From assembly GCA_028287545.1 (NCBI GenBank), contig JAQBPL010000185.1, positions 1 to 12,973 on the forward strand: a DNA stretch of 12,973 bases. The letters run 5' to 3'. The stretch is from Vulcanimicrobiota bacterium. GTDB lineage: Bacteria; Eremiobacterota; Eremiobacteria; Baltobacterales; Baltobacteraceae. The first letter of the stretch is position 1. Each line of letters begins with the position of its first letter. The translations under genes were made by a program, and so were the position numbers. This document shows positions 1-7,083 of the stretch, in pieces. Below the pieces are notes generated by a model. It had not been told where the DNA came from. It made no database searches and saw only the letters and a list, made by a program, of their open reading frames with translations.

Positions 1-660
1 TCGATCCTGCAGACGATGACGCGGTCGGTGAACACGCTCGCCACCGTCGTGATCACGCTCGTCGCGCTGATGGCGTTCGGCGGCGCGTCGCTGCAGAATT
101 TCGCCTTCGCGCTGCTGGTCGGCATCGTCTCGGGCGGCTACCACTCGATCTTCTACTCGGCACCGCTCGTCGCGGTGCTGCAGAAGCGCGCCAAGAACCG
201 CCGCGTGTTCCGCGGCTCGTCGCTCGAACAGCCGAAGACCGTCGCGCAAGCGCGCGCGCAGAATTCGGCCGCCGCGCAGCGCGACCGCGAGGAGATCGCC
301 GCCCTGCGCCGCGCGCGCCGCGAACGCGATCGCGACGGGGCGACCCGCCGCACCACGCAGCCGCCGCGCTACAAGCGCACGCGCCAAGAGCAGATCGACT
401 TCGAGAAGCTCGAGAACCGCAACTTCGGCGTCCCCGAACGCCCGAAGACGGATCCCGCGCAGCCCGTCGACGAGCACGACCACGAAGGCTTGGACTACGA
501 GCACGATCGCGAGATCGTCGACCCGCTCGACGCGCAGGCGATGGGCCTGCACGACGAGGCGAACGCCCTCGGCCACGAAGAGATCACCCTGAACCTCGGC
601 GACGACGAGCACGCCGTTCCGGCCGCGCCGAACGCCCCCGAGACCAAACCCAAGCCCTAA
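1..660 (+). CDS. secF: Protein translocase subunit SecF, C-terminal part (5' end outside window)
   Basis: The frame is open from base 1 to the TAA at 658-660, giving 219 visible residues. The start SILQTMTRSVNT, followed by two hydrophobic segments (about residues 13-30 and 34-60) with GGASLQNFAFALLVGIVSG between them, matches the last two transmembrane helices of SecF, the SecD partner that uses proton-motive force to support Sec export. Known SecF proteins usually end shortly after the last helix. Here about 155 more residues follow, almost all hydrophilic: an Arg/Ala-rich stretch, then an Asp/Glu/His-rich stretch ending in KPKP. This tail should lie in the cytoplasm and is low complexity. 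secD is expected immediately upstream, outside the window. The next gene starts one base after the stop, so the two are probably cotranscribed. Confidence 0.93.
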   Translation, partial: SILQTMTRSVNTLATVVITLVALMAFGGASLQNFAFALLVGIVSGGYHSIFYSAPLVAVLQKRAKNRRVFRGSSLEQPKTVAQARAQNSAAAQRDREEIAALRRARRERDRDGATRRTTQPPRYKRTRQEQIDFEKLENRNFGVPERPKTDPAQPVDEHDHEGLDYEHDREIVDPLDAQAMGLHDEANALGHEEITLNLGDDEHAVPAAPNAPETKPKP

Positions 661-661
661 G

Positions 662-2701
662 GTGGCAGACGGTGTGAGGCGCCCCAAGCGCCTCCCTCCG
701 CCCACCCCCTCGGAAGCCGCCTTCGCGCAGCTGGTCCGCGACTTCGGAACGGTCCGTCACGCGCCGGAGGGGGCCCTTCGACAAGCTCAGGGTGACAGAG
801 CGGCAGCTCAGGGTGGCGGCCGTCACCCCGAGCTTGTCGAGGGGCCCCCGTCGACGCAGGCCGGCGCGTTTCTCGCGGCGTTGTACGAGAAGGCCGGCGA
901 GTTTCTCTCGCGCGATCCGTATGCGACGATCGGCGACGCGACGGGCTTCAACACCAAGGTGGTCGGCGTCAGCTTCGAGGGACGTCAGGACACCGTCGCA
1001 GCGCTGCGCATCGGTGAAACCGTCGAGCTCCGGCGCGACGCCGCCAACGCGTTCGACGCGAGCGCCATCGGCGTATGGTACGGCTCCCTGCAGCTCGGTT
1101 TCCTGAAACGGCCGATCGCGGCGCGCCTGGCGCCCAACGTCGACGCCGGCGAACGCTACACTGCCGAAGTCACTGCGATCACCGGCGGCGGAACGCGTTC
1201 GTTCGGCATCAACATCTACGTCACGCGCGAGCGCGCCGCGGCGTCACGCGCAGGCCGGGATCGTGCCGGGGCCGGACGCGACGACGTGCTGCGCGCGCTG
1301 ATCGGCGAGCGTCCGCTGCGCGACGCGCAGCGCGCGGTGCTCGAACGCCTCGACGCCAGAGGGAACGTGCTCGCGGTGCTCGGCACGGGCCGCGGCAAAT
1401 CGCTCTGCTTTCAATATCCCGCCGCGGTGCGCGCGCTCGAGCGCGGCGAGAAGACCGTCGTGCTGTACCCGCTGCGCGCGCTCGCGAACGACCAATACGA
1501 CGCGCTGATGCGCCGGCTCGAGCCGCTCGGGCTGCGCATCCATCGGGCCAACGGCGCGATCGACGCCGGCGAGCGCGCCGCGCTCAACGAAGCGCTCGAG
1601 ACCGGCGCGTGGGACCTGATCTGTGCGACGCCGGAGTTCGTGCAGTTCCACCTCGACCGCTTCCGGTCGCTCGTCTCGCAGCCGTCGCTGATCGTCGTCG
1701 ACGAGGCGCACCACATCTCGGAGTCGACGCATCGCGCCGCGTACCAACGGCTGGGGTCCGCGATCGCCGCGCTCGGCGCGCCGCAGGTTCTCGCGCTCAC
1801 CGCGACGGCCGGCGACGAAGCGTTCGCCAAGATTCGCGAGGCGCTGCGGATCGACGCGTGGGTGATCGACCCGACCGTGCGCGACAACCTGCACGTCGTC
1901 GACGCGCGCGGTACGGCCGACAAGGTCGCCTACATCGAGCGGTTCGCGCGCGACGGCGAGAAGGCGATCGTCTACTGCAACTCGCGCACTGAAGCGACGA
2001 AGACGGCGGAGAAGCTGCGCCGCCAGCTCGGCGACGTGGTCGCGTTCTATCACGCCGGCGTCGCGAGCGCCGAACGCGCGCAGGTCGAGTCGTATTTTCG
2101 CGAAGGCGTCATCCGCGTCGTCGTGGCGACGTCGGCGTTCGGCGAGGGGATCGATCTCCCCGACGTGCGCCACGTGTTCCTGTACCACCTGAACTTCGAC
2201 TTCACCGAGTTCAACCAGCAGTCGGGCCGCGCCGGGCGCGACGGCGACGACGCGTCGATCCACCTGCTCTTCGGCGAAAAGGACCGCCGCATCAACGACT
2301 ACATCATCGACCGCGCCGCACCGCGCCTGGAGACCTTGCGCACCTTGTATGCGGCGATGAAGCGCATGACGTCGGACGGTACGCTGCGCTCGACCTACGT
2401 CGACATCGCGGCGACGCTCGACCTCGACCGCGTCGATCAGTCGACGATCTCGACCGCCGTGCGCATCTTCGCCGACGCCGGGTTGGTGGAAACCGGCGAC
2501 GACGACGACGGCCGCTTCGTGCGCTTCCTCCCCGTCGACGGCAAGGTCGACCTGACCGCGACGGAACGGTTCGTCGAAGGCGAGGCGGAACGCGACGCCT
2601 TCGCGCGCTTCAGCGCGGTCGTGCTCGCGGCGCGCCCCGAAGTGCTCGAAGCGCTGATCGACCGGCCGATCTATCCCAGCGGCGTCCCGCTGCTGCGATA
2701 A
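662..2701 (+). CDS. HIRAN domain / RecQ-like SF2 DNA helicase
   Basis: Predicted 679-residue ATP-dependent DNA helicase. Residues about 95-188 resemble a HIRAN domain (FNTKVVGVSFEGRQD; NAFDASAIGVW; LGFLKR), a module known to bind DNA ends. The helicase core follows: Walker A GTGRGKS at 241-247 with the RecQ-like continuation LCFQYP, DEAH at 347-350, LTATA at 379-383, and domain 2 with VYCNSR (437-442), ATSAFGEGIDLP (489-500) and motif VI QQSGRAGRDG (519-528). The aromatic-rich loop after DEAH, the zinc-binding domain and the HRDC domain of classical RecQ are not recognisable. The C-terminal about 140 residues may form a winged helix (IAATLDLD...RIFADAGLVE). The GTG start lies one base after the secF stop with no clear Shine-Dalgarno, so coupled translation is likely. 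Residues about 36-63 are encoded by an inverted repeat. Substrate and repair pathway are not known. Confidence 0.88.
   Translation: MADGVRRPKRLPPPTPSEAAFAQLVRDFGTVRHAPEGALRQAQGDRAAAQGGGRHPELVEGPPSTQAGAFLAALYEKAGEFLSRDPYATIGDATGFNTKVVGVSFEGRQDTVAALRIGETVELRRDAANAFDASAIGVWYGSLQLGFLKRPIAARLAPNVDAGERYTAEVTAITGGGTRSFGINIYVTRERAAASRAGRDRAGAGRDDVLRALIGERPLRDAQRAVLERLDARGNVLAVLGTGRGKSLCFQYPAAVRALERGEKTVVLYPLRALANDQYDALMRRLEPLGLRIHRANGAIDAGERAALNEALETGAWDLICATPEFVQFHLDRFRSLVSQPSLIVVDEAHHISESTHRAAYQRLGSAIAALGAPQVLALTATAGDEAFAKIREALRIDAWVIDPTVRDNLHVVDARGTADKVAYIERFARDGEKAIVYCNSRTEATKTAEKLRRQLGDVVAFYHAGVASAERAQVESYFREGVIRVVVATSAFGEGIDLPDVRHVFLYHLNFDFTEFNQQSGRAGRDGDDASIHLLFGEKDRRINDYIIDRAAPRLETLRTLYAAMKRMTSDGTLRSTYVDIAATLDLDRVDQSTISTAVRIFADAGLVETGDDDDGRFVRFLPVDGKVDLTATERFVEGEAERDAFARFSAVVLAARPEVLEALIDRPIYPSGVPLLR
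769..849. repeat. Palindromic REP-like inverted repeat inside the helicase gene
   Basis: The left arm 769-796 and the reverse complement of the right arm 822-849 agree at 26 of 28 bases; both contain TCGACAAGCTC next to a run ending in GGTGAC. The 25-base spacer holds a partial third copy: the 11-mer AGCTCAGGGTG occurs at 784-794 and again at 805-815, offset by 21 bases (7 codons). The unit is read in frame as ALRQAQGD...HPELVEGP, and the opposite strand reads VTLSLSKGP. I recall such peptides as common translations of a dispersed bacterial palindromic repeat. It sits in a poorly conserved stretch before the HIRAN domain. No other copy was seen in this window. Confidence 0.8.
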
Positions 2702-2711
2702 ACGCGGCCGC

Positions 2712-3191
2712 TTACGCGCCGCACCCGAAGCGCCGGCCGTTCACGATGACGTACCCGTTCGCCGCGCCGCGGTGCGTCGCGCAATGCACGTCGTGGATTC
2801 CGGCGACGAACGGCCGCTGGCGCGCCGTCGTATGAAAGTACTGGCCCAGCGCAACGACCGTCGCACCGCGCGGCGCGGTGACCCGGCCGTCGAGGTCGTC
2901 GTTGGTGACGACCTCGATCAGCGCCGAGCCGTCCCCCGGGAGCGGCGCGCGCACCGGAATGAGCTGGTGCCCGCCGTGCCGTCCGGCGCGCTGTGGCCGC
3001 GACGGACCGATGGTGACGCCGCAGACCGTGATGCCGTCGACCGGCCCGCGATCGCGCCGCGCGAGAAGATCGGCAAGCTGCCGGTTGACCTCGGGCGAGC
3101 AGGTCTGCGGCGCCTGCGCGCCCGCCGGCCAACCGGCTCCGACCGTGAGCGCGATGAGCCAGGCTGCGAGTGCGAGCGGAAGAAAGCGCAT
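2712..3191 (-). CDS. Exported cysteine-containing protein, possibly DUF3465-like
   Basis: 159 residues from the ATG at 3191, chosen because a GGAG lies 8 bases upstream and the product then begins with a clean signal peptide (MRFLPLALAAWLIALTVGAG, cleavage near residues 25-27, AGAQA). A longer in-frame extension to 3476 is arginine-rich shadow of the opposite gene. The mature part has four cysteines (31, 57, 137, 157), which may form two disulfides outside the cytoplasm. The order of short motifs (GGHQ at 73-76, TNDDLDGRV near 96-104, GATVVALGQY near 109-118, GIHDVHC at 131-137, GYVIVNGRRFG near 146-156) resembles DUF3465, a family of unknown function. That match is from memory and is only suggestive. 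The gene converges on the helicase gene with 10 bases between stops and diverges from the lipoprotein gene. Confidence 0.8.
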   Translation of the reverse strand: MRFLPLALAAWLIALTVGAGWPAGAQAPQTCSPEVNRQLADLLARRDRGPVDGITVCGVTIGPSRPQRAGRHGGHQLIPVRAPLPGDGSALIEVVTNDDLDGRVTAPRGATVVALGQYFHTTARQRPFVAGIHDVHCATHRGAANGYVIVNGRRFGCGA

Positions 3192-3199
3192 CGGGCGTG

Positions 3200-3203
3200 C
3201 TCC
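3200..3203 (-). promoter_or_regulatory. Ribosome binding site GGAG for the 159-residue exported protein
   Basis: On the minus strand GGAG stands 8 bases before the ATG at 3191. It decides between this start and the much longer open frame upstream. Confidence 0.6.
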
Positions 3204-3250
3204 GGAGGCGACGAGGGTGGTGTGGGAGGTTACGGCCAAGAGCCGCTTCG

Positions 3251-3667
3251 ATGCGCGTCTCTCCCGTGCTTCTCGTCTTCGCGGCGGCCGCCGTGTCGCT
3301 GTCGTCATGCGCCGGCGCGACGCGCGGCGACGCTCCGCGGCAAAATCTGCCGGCGCCGTCGCATCCGGACATGAGCCCGTTCGTCGAACGGTACTACGGG
3401 CAGATCGAGAGCGCGCACTGGACGATCGCGTACGCGATGCTCTCGGAGCGGTATCGCGCGGCACACGACCGATCATCTTTCGAGACGTCGTACCGAGGCA
3501 CGAGCAACGCCGACATCAGCGCGCGTCAGCTCGGCGATCGTCGCGAGGCCGTGCGCTTGACGATTCCGGCAACCGCGGGCGCGCCGGCGCGCAGCATTCG
3601 CGAGACGCTGACCTTCGCGTGGGACGGCGAAGGATGGACGGTCGACGACATCGCGCGCACGCCGTGA
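3251..3667 (+). CDS. Small lipoprotein, possible NTF2-like fold
   Basis: 138 residues from the ATG at 3251. The start is chosen because it gives a typical lipoprotein signal: MRVSP, a hydrophobic stretch, then lipobox LSSC at 17-20 with Cys20 as the expected lipidated residue. After a short linker the domain reads FVERYYGQIESAHWTIAYAM, then SFETSYRG, then beta-rich sequence ending in FAWDGEGWTVDDI. This helix-then-strands pattern with a final G.W.V/I.D resembles NTF2-like domains of extracytoplasmic lipoproteins. That is a fold-level inference and gives no function. No convincing Shine-Dalgarno is directly upstream; a GGGAGG about 21 bases before the ATG is too far. Only 59 bases separate it from the divergent gene, so both promoters must lie in that gap. 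It converges on the GT4 gene with 4 bases between stops. Confidence 0.78.
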   Translation: MRVSPVLLVFAAAAVSLSSCAGATRGDAPRQNLPAPSHPDMSPFVERYYGQIESAHWTIAYAMLSERYRAAHDRSSFETSYRGTSNADISARQLGDRREAVRLTIPATAGAPARSIRETLTFAWDGEGWTVDDIARTP

Positions 3668-3671
3668 GCGG

Positions 3672-4706
3672 CTAGGAGCCCAGCGGAACGGACTCCATCG
3701 CGGCGAGCGTGCGTGCCGCGCAGGCCCGCCACGTCATCGTCTGGGCGCGAACACGGCCGCGCGCCCGTTGTTCCGCCGCGGCGGCCGGCGCGACGATCAA
3801 AGCGCGCAGCGCATCGGCCCAACCGTCGACGTCCTCGGGCGCGACGTAGCGCGCCGCGTCCCCGCCGGCTTCGGGGATCGCGGCTGCCGGCGACGCGATC
3901 ACCGGCGCGCCGTAACTCATCGCCTCGAGTACCGGCAGTCCGAAACCTTCGTAACGGGACGGGTACGCGAACGCGGCGCAGCCGCGGTAGAGCGCCGCGA
4001 GCGTCGCGTCGTCGACGTGGCCGAGCAGCGTGGTTTCCGGCGGCAGCGCTGCGTCCGGCCGGATGCGGCCGACGGCGACGAGCCGGCACGCGACCCCGCC
4101 GGCGCGCACGCGCTCGACAGCGCGGGCGAGCATCGGCAGTCCCTTGCGCTCTTCGGCTTCGCCGACGAACAGCACGAACGGTTCGAGTGCGGCGACGTCG
4201 AGCGTGACGGGAAGAGGCGCGCGCGGTGGCGCGACGCCCAGCGGGACCGCGTCGATCCGCTCGCTCGGAAACGGAAGAACCCGCGCCAACTCAGACGCCG
4301 CGTGATGCGAATCGGTGATGATGCGCGCGCAGCGAAGGGCGGCTTCGCGGAACGGCGCGCGCGCGGCGTCGTCGTAGCCCGGGAGGACGAACGGCGAGGC
4401 GTCGTGGAGCGTCGCAATCGCTGGAACGGCGAACCGGTTCCAGCTCACGCCGTTGAACGGGAACCAGAGCAGATCCAGACCCGCGGCGTCGACGGCGCGC
4501 CGGGAAATCACCGGCAAGCGCAGGCCGTCGGCTGCCGCGCGATAGCGATTGCGCGCGAACAGCGCGGGCCACTCGGGGATGACGAGCGTGCACGCGATGC
4601 GATCGTTGAAGTCGTGCGCGAACGCGTCGAGCAGCGCGCGGAGATAGCGTCCGATCCCGCGCCGGTCGTGCGGCAGGTTCCAGGCGTCGACGCCGACGCG
4701 AATCAT
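3672..4706 (-). CDS. GT4 family glycosyltransferase (last gene of glycan operon)
   Basis: 344 residues, GT-B fold, expected to transfer a sugar from a nucleotide-sugar donor on the cytoplasmic face. The N-terminal domain starts MIRVGVDAWNL and carries RGIGRYLRA at 16-24, typical of GT4 enzymes of the mannosyl/rhamnosyltransferase type. TLHDASPF lies at 99-106, VLFVGEAEERKG (donor domain start) at 178-189 and YPSRYEGFGLPVLEAM at 248-263. The catalytic E-x7-E pair is E253 and E261, so the enzyme looks intact. Donor and acceptor cannot be read from the sequence. The ATG at 4706 overlaps the upstream stop as ATGA (4703-4706), indicating translational coupling. It is a paralogue of the GT4 at 8968-10008, with the same VDAxNLxxDxRGIGRY start. 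Confidence 0.92.
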   Translation of the reverse strand: MIRVGVDAWNLPHDRRGIGRYLRALLDAFAHDFNDRIACTLVIPEWPALFARNRYRAAADGLRLPVISRRAVDAAGLDLLWFPFNGVSWNRFAVPAIATLHDASPFVLPGYDDAARAPFREAALRCARIITDSHHAASELARVLPFPSERIDAVPLGVAPPRAPLPVTLDVAALEPFVLFVGEAEERKGLPMLARAVERVRAGGVACRLVAVGRIRPDAALPPETTLLGHVDDATLAALYRGCAAFAYPSRYEGFGLPVLEAMSYGAPVIASPAAAIPEAGGDAARYVAPEDVDGWADALRALIVAPAAAAEQRARGRVRAQTMTWRACAARTLAAMESVPLGS

Positions 4707-6361
4707 CGGCCCGTTCGCGGAGCCGGTCCGCCGCGCAGCGCGCGCGCGATCTCCGGCGTGATCGCGACGGTCTGCGGGTCGGGGACGCCGTAGACGAGCG
4801 TGCGTGCGAGCTCCCGCACCCGGTGGCCCGCGTAGACGTCCGGGAGCCGGCGTACGATCTCGCGCCGCGCGCGCGGTCCGCGCGAGGCAAACGCATTGGG
4901 GTCGGCGCGCACCGCGGCGACGGCGTCGGCAACGGCGTCGGCGCCCTCCGCGCCGACGAACGCGTCGTTCGGTACATATTCCAGAAACGGCGCGTCCGCG
5001 GGAGCGACGACGAGCCTACCGGCGGCGAGCGCCTCGCCGCCGAGCAGTCCCCAGGCGTCGCCGGCGCTCGCGAAGACGACCGTGCGGGCGCTGCGCACCG
5101 CGTCACGCGCGCCCTCGTCCGCCGCATCCGCGTCGATGACGAGCGTGCGCGCCGGAGCCGCGGCGCGCTCGATCGCCTGGAGACGCGCGGGCGGCACGTC
5201 GCAGGTGGTGACGACGACGACCCGGTCGAGACGCGCCGGCGGCTCCACGCCGGCGAAACCGAGGTGAACGATCGCGATGCGGCGCGGATCGACGCCGGCC
5301 TCGATCGCGAACCCCCTCGCTCGCTGCGACGGCACCCAGACGGGACCGTCGCCGGGCGCGTGCTGCGCGCGTGCGTCCGCGACATCGCGCGGAGCGATCC
5401 AGGTCACCTCGCGCGGGCCGCCGGCGGCGTACGCGATGCGCACGAGCGCGCGCCGGTCGAGCGCCGCGGCGACCGCGGCGTACCCGCGAGCGAACGGACT
5501 CCGGCCGAACGTCGCGCGCGCGCCGGCATAGCGCCGCAGCGTTTCGGCGACGTGATCGCGCACGAGCCCGTCGATCGGCGCACGGTTTTTCCACCCGACG
5601 AGCAGACACGGCGGATCCGGGAACACGAAGCGCGGGATCACGTCGAAATAGGACCCCCAGCGGTGCGCGAACGCGCCGCGATTGGCTTCTTCGTCATGCG
5701 CGCGGCCGCGCGAGGCGCCTTCAAGATGGACGATCGCGGCCTCGGGGACATACCGCACGCGCCAGCCGGCCGACCACAGCTTCATTCCCAGATCGACGTC
5801 TTCGAAGCCGTTTCGATAGACCTCGTCGAAGCCGCCGGCCGCGACGAACGCCTCGCGCCGCACCAGAAGCGCCGCGCCGGTAAGTGCGATGTAGTCGCCC
5901 GGAACGTTGACTTGCGGTGCGTCGCCGTCGAGGCAGATGAATGCGCGCGCGCCCTCGCCCGTCGAGGCCGCGACCGTACCGCCCGCGGATTGCACCGTTC
6001 CATCGGCATAGAGCAGTCGCGGCCCGACGGCGCCGATCGTCGCGTCGGCGCTAAGCTCCTGCGCGAGCCGCGCGATGGCGCCCGATGGAACCAGCGTGTC
6101 GTTGTTGAGAAACAACACCGCATCTGCGTTCGCGCGGCGCGCACCCGCGTTGCAGGCGGCAGAGAACCCGACGTTGTGCTCGAGGAGCACGGGTACGACG
6201 TCGTCGCGTCCGCGCAGCCGCGCAGCGGTGTCGTCGGGCGACGCGTCGTCGACCACGATCACCGTGCGCACGCACGCGTCCCGTGAGCGCAACGTCTCGA
6301 GGCAGCGTTCCGTCAAGTCCCAGTGTCCGTGGACGGGTACGACGACGTCGACCGCGATCAC
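4703..6361 (-). CDS. Bifunctional GT2-GT4 fusion glycosyltransferase
   Basis: 552 residues in two halves. Residues 1 to about 255 are a GT2 (GT-A) domain of the rhamnosyltransferase/WbbL-like type: VVVPVHGHWDLTERCLETL at 6-24, VVDDAS at 36-41, HNVGFSAACNAG at 62-73, metal-site FLNNDT at 84-89, GGFDE at 176-180 and FEDVDLGMKL at 186-195 with the likely catalytic ED pair. Residues about 320-525 look like the donor half of a GT4 enzyme: VWVPSQRARGFAIEAGV, then GDAWGLLGGEALAAG at 434-448 and FLEYVPNDAF. The usual first Glu of E-x7-E is Asp435, with Glu443 second. No complete acceptor-side Rossmann domain is evident before it, so the second half may be altered or inactive. The start is GTG at 6361, overlapping the methyltransferase stop as GTGA. 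There is no Shine-Dalgarno, so coupling is likely. Confidence 0.9.
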   Translation of the reverse strand: MIAVDVVVPVHGHWDLTERCLETLRSRDACVRTVIVVDDASPDDTAARLRGRDDVVPVLLEHNVGFSAACNAGARRANADAVLFLNNDTLVPSGAIARLAQELSADATIGAVGPRLLYADGTVQSAGGTVAASTGEGARAFICLDGDAPQVNVPGDYIALTGAALLVRREAFVAAGGFDEVYRNGFEDVDLGMKLWSAGWRVRYVPEAAIVHLEGASRGRAHDEEANRGAFAHRWGSYFDVIPRFVFPDPPCLLVGWKNRAPIDGLVRDHVAETLRRYAGARATFGRSPFARGYAAVAAALDRRALVRIAYAAGGPREVTWIAPRDVADARAQHAPGDGPVWVPSQRARGFAIEAGVDPRRIAIVHLGFAGVEPPARLDRVVVVTTCDVPPARLQAIERAAAPARTLVIDADAADEGARDAVRSARTVVFASAGDAWGLLGGEALAAGRLVVAPADAPFLEYVPNDAFVGAEGADAVADAVAAVRADPNAFASRGPRARREIVRRLPDVYAGHRVRELARTLVYGVPDPQTVAITPEIARALRGGPAPRTGR

Positions 6362-7083
6362 GAAACGGACGAGTTGACCGGCCGTGCCACGAGAAGAAAC
6401 TGGATCGTGCGCAAATCGTCGTAGCGCTCGGCGTCGATCGAACGCAGCACGACGCGGCGACCGGTAACCCGGCCGGCGACGTGCGGCGGCAGCATGAGGC
6501 CGAGCACGCGGTGACGGGTGAGGTCGTCGACGCGGCCGTCGGTCGTGCGCTCCCAGCGGTCGATCCGGTAGCCGGCGCCGGCGAACATCTCCGCGATCGA
6601 CGCCCGAGTGAAGAAGCGCAGATGGGTAACGTCGAGCAGCCCTTCATCGGCGTACGGGAATCGGCCGGCGGCCAACTCCTCCATCAACCAGAGGTTCGCG
6701 ACGTTGGGGATCGACGAGACGATCGTCGCGGCGGGAAAAGCGGTGCGCATGCGCGCGAGCGTCGCCCACGGATCGACGAGATGCTCCAGCACGTCGGCGA
6801 GCAGAATCGTATCGATCAGGTCGGGTCGAGCGGATGCGAGGTCGAGCGATTCGATCGAACCTTCGAGGACGAGGTCCAGGCGTTCGCGCGCTCGCCGGGC
6901 GGCATCCGGCACGTACTCGACGCCGACCGTATACGTCGTCGGCCAGCGGCTCTTGGCGAGCGCGGCGGTCGCTCCCGATCCGCAGCCGACGTCGAGCAGT
7001 CCGCGCGGCGGGGCCGGAACGAGGTCGAGCAGTTCGACGCGCGCGTGCTCGTAGTAGTCGCTCGGTGGACGCAAATCAGGCAC
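6358..7083 (-). CDS. Class I SAM-dependent methyltransferase
   Basis: 241 residues from the GTG at 7083, preferred because GAGG lies 6 bases upstream; a GTG at 7104 would add seven residues but has no Shine-Dalgarno. Motif I is LLDVGCGSGATA (glycine loop about residues 31-37), the acidic residue after strand 2 is in VGVEYVPDA, and DVLEHL at about 97-102 is the post-motif seen in Methyltransf_11/23 proteins. Later parts (SSIPNVANLWLMEELAAGRFPY; HLRFFTRASIAEMFAGAGY) are typical of methyltransferases found in polysaccharide clusters. By context it probably methylates a sugar or glycan terminus. The substrate is not shown by the sequence. It overlaps the upstream membrane-protein gene by 8 bases and the downstream GT gene by 4. 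Confidence 0.88.
   Translation of the reverse strand: MPDLRPPSDYYEHARVELLDLVPAPPRGLLDVGCGSGATAALAKSRWPTTYTVGVEYVPDAARRARERLDLVLEGSIESLDLASARPDLIDTILLADVLEHLVDPWATLARMRTAFPAATIVSSIPNVANLWLMEELAAGRFPYADEGLLDVTHLRFFTRASIAEMFAGAGYRIDRWERTTDGRVDDLTRHRVLGLMLPPHVAGRVTGRRVVLRSIDAERYDDLRTIQFLLVARPVNSSVS

Noticed and set aside
1244..2263. 339-residue open frame on the minus strand inside the helicase gene
   Set aside because: Arg/Val/Asp-rich shadow typical of high-GC antisense frames; the plus-strand helicase motifs account for the region.
4823..6286. 487-residue plus-strand open frame opposite the GT2-GT4 fusion
   Set aside because: Composition is an arginine-rich reverse image with no recognisable domain; the minus strand has clear GT motifs and coupled junctions.
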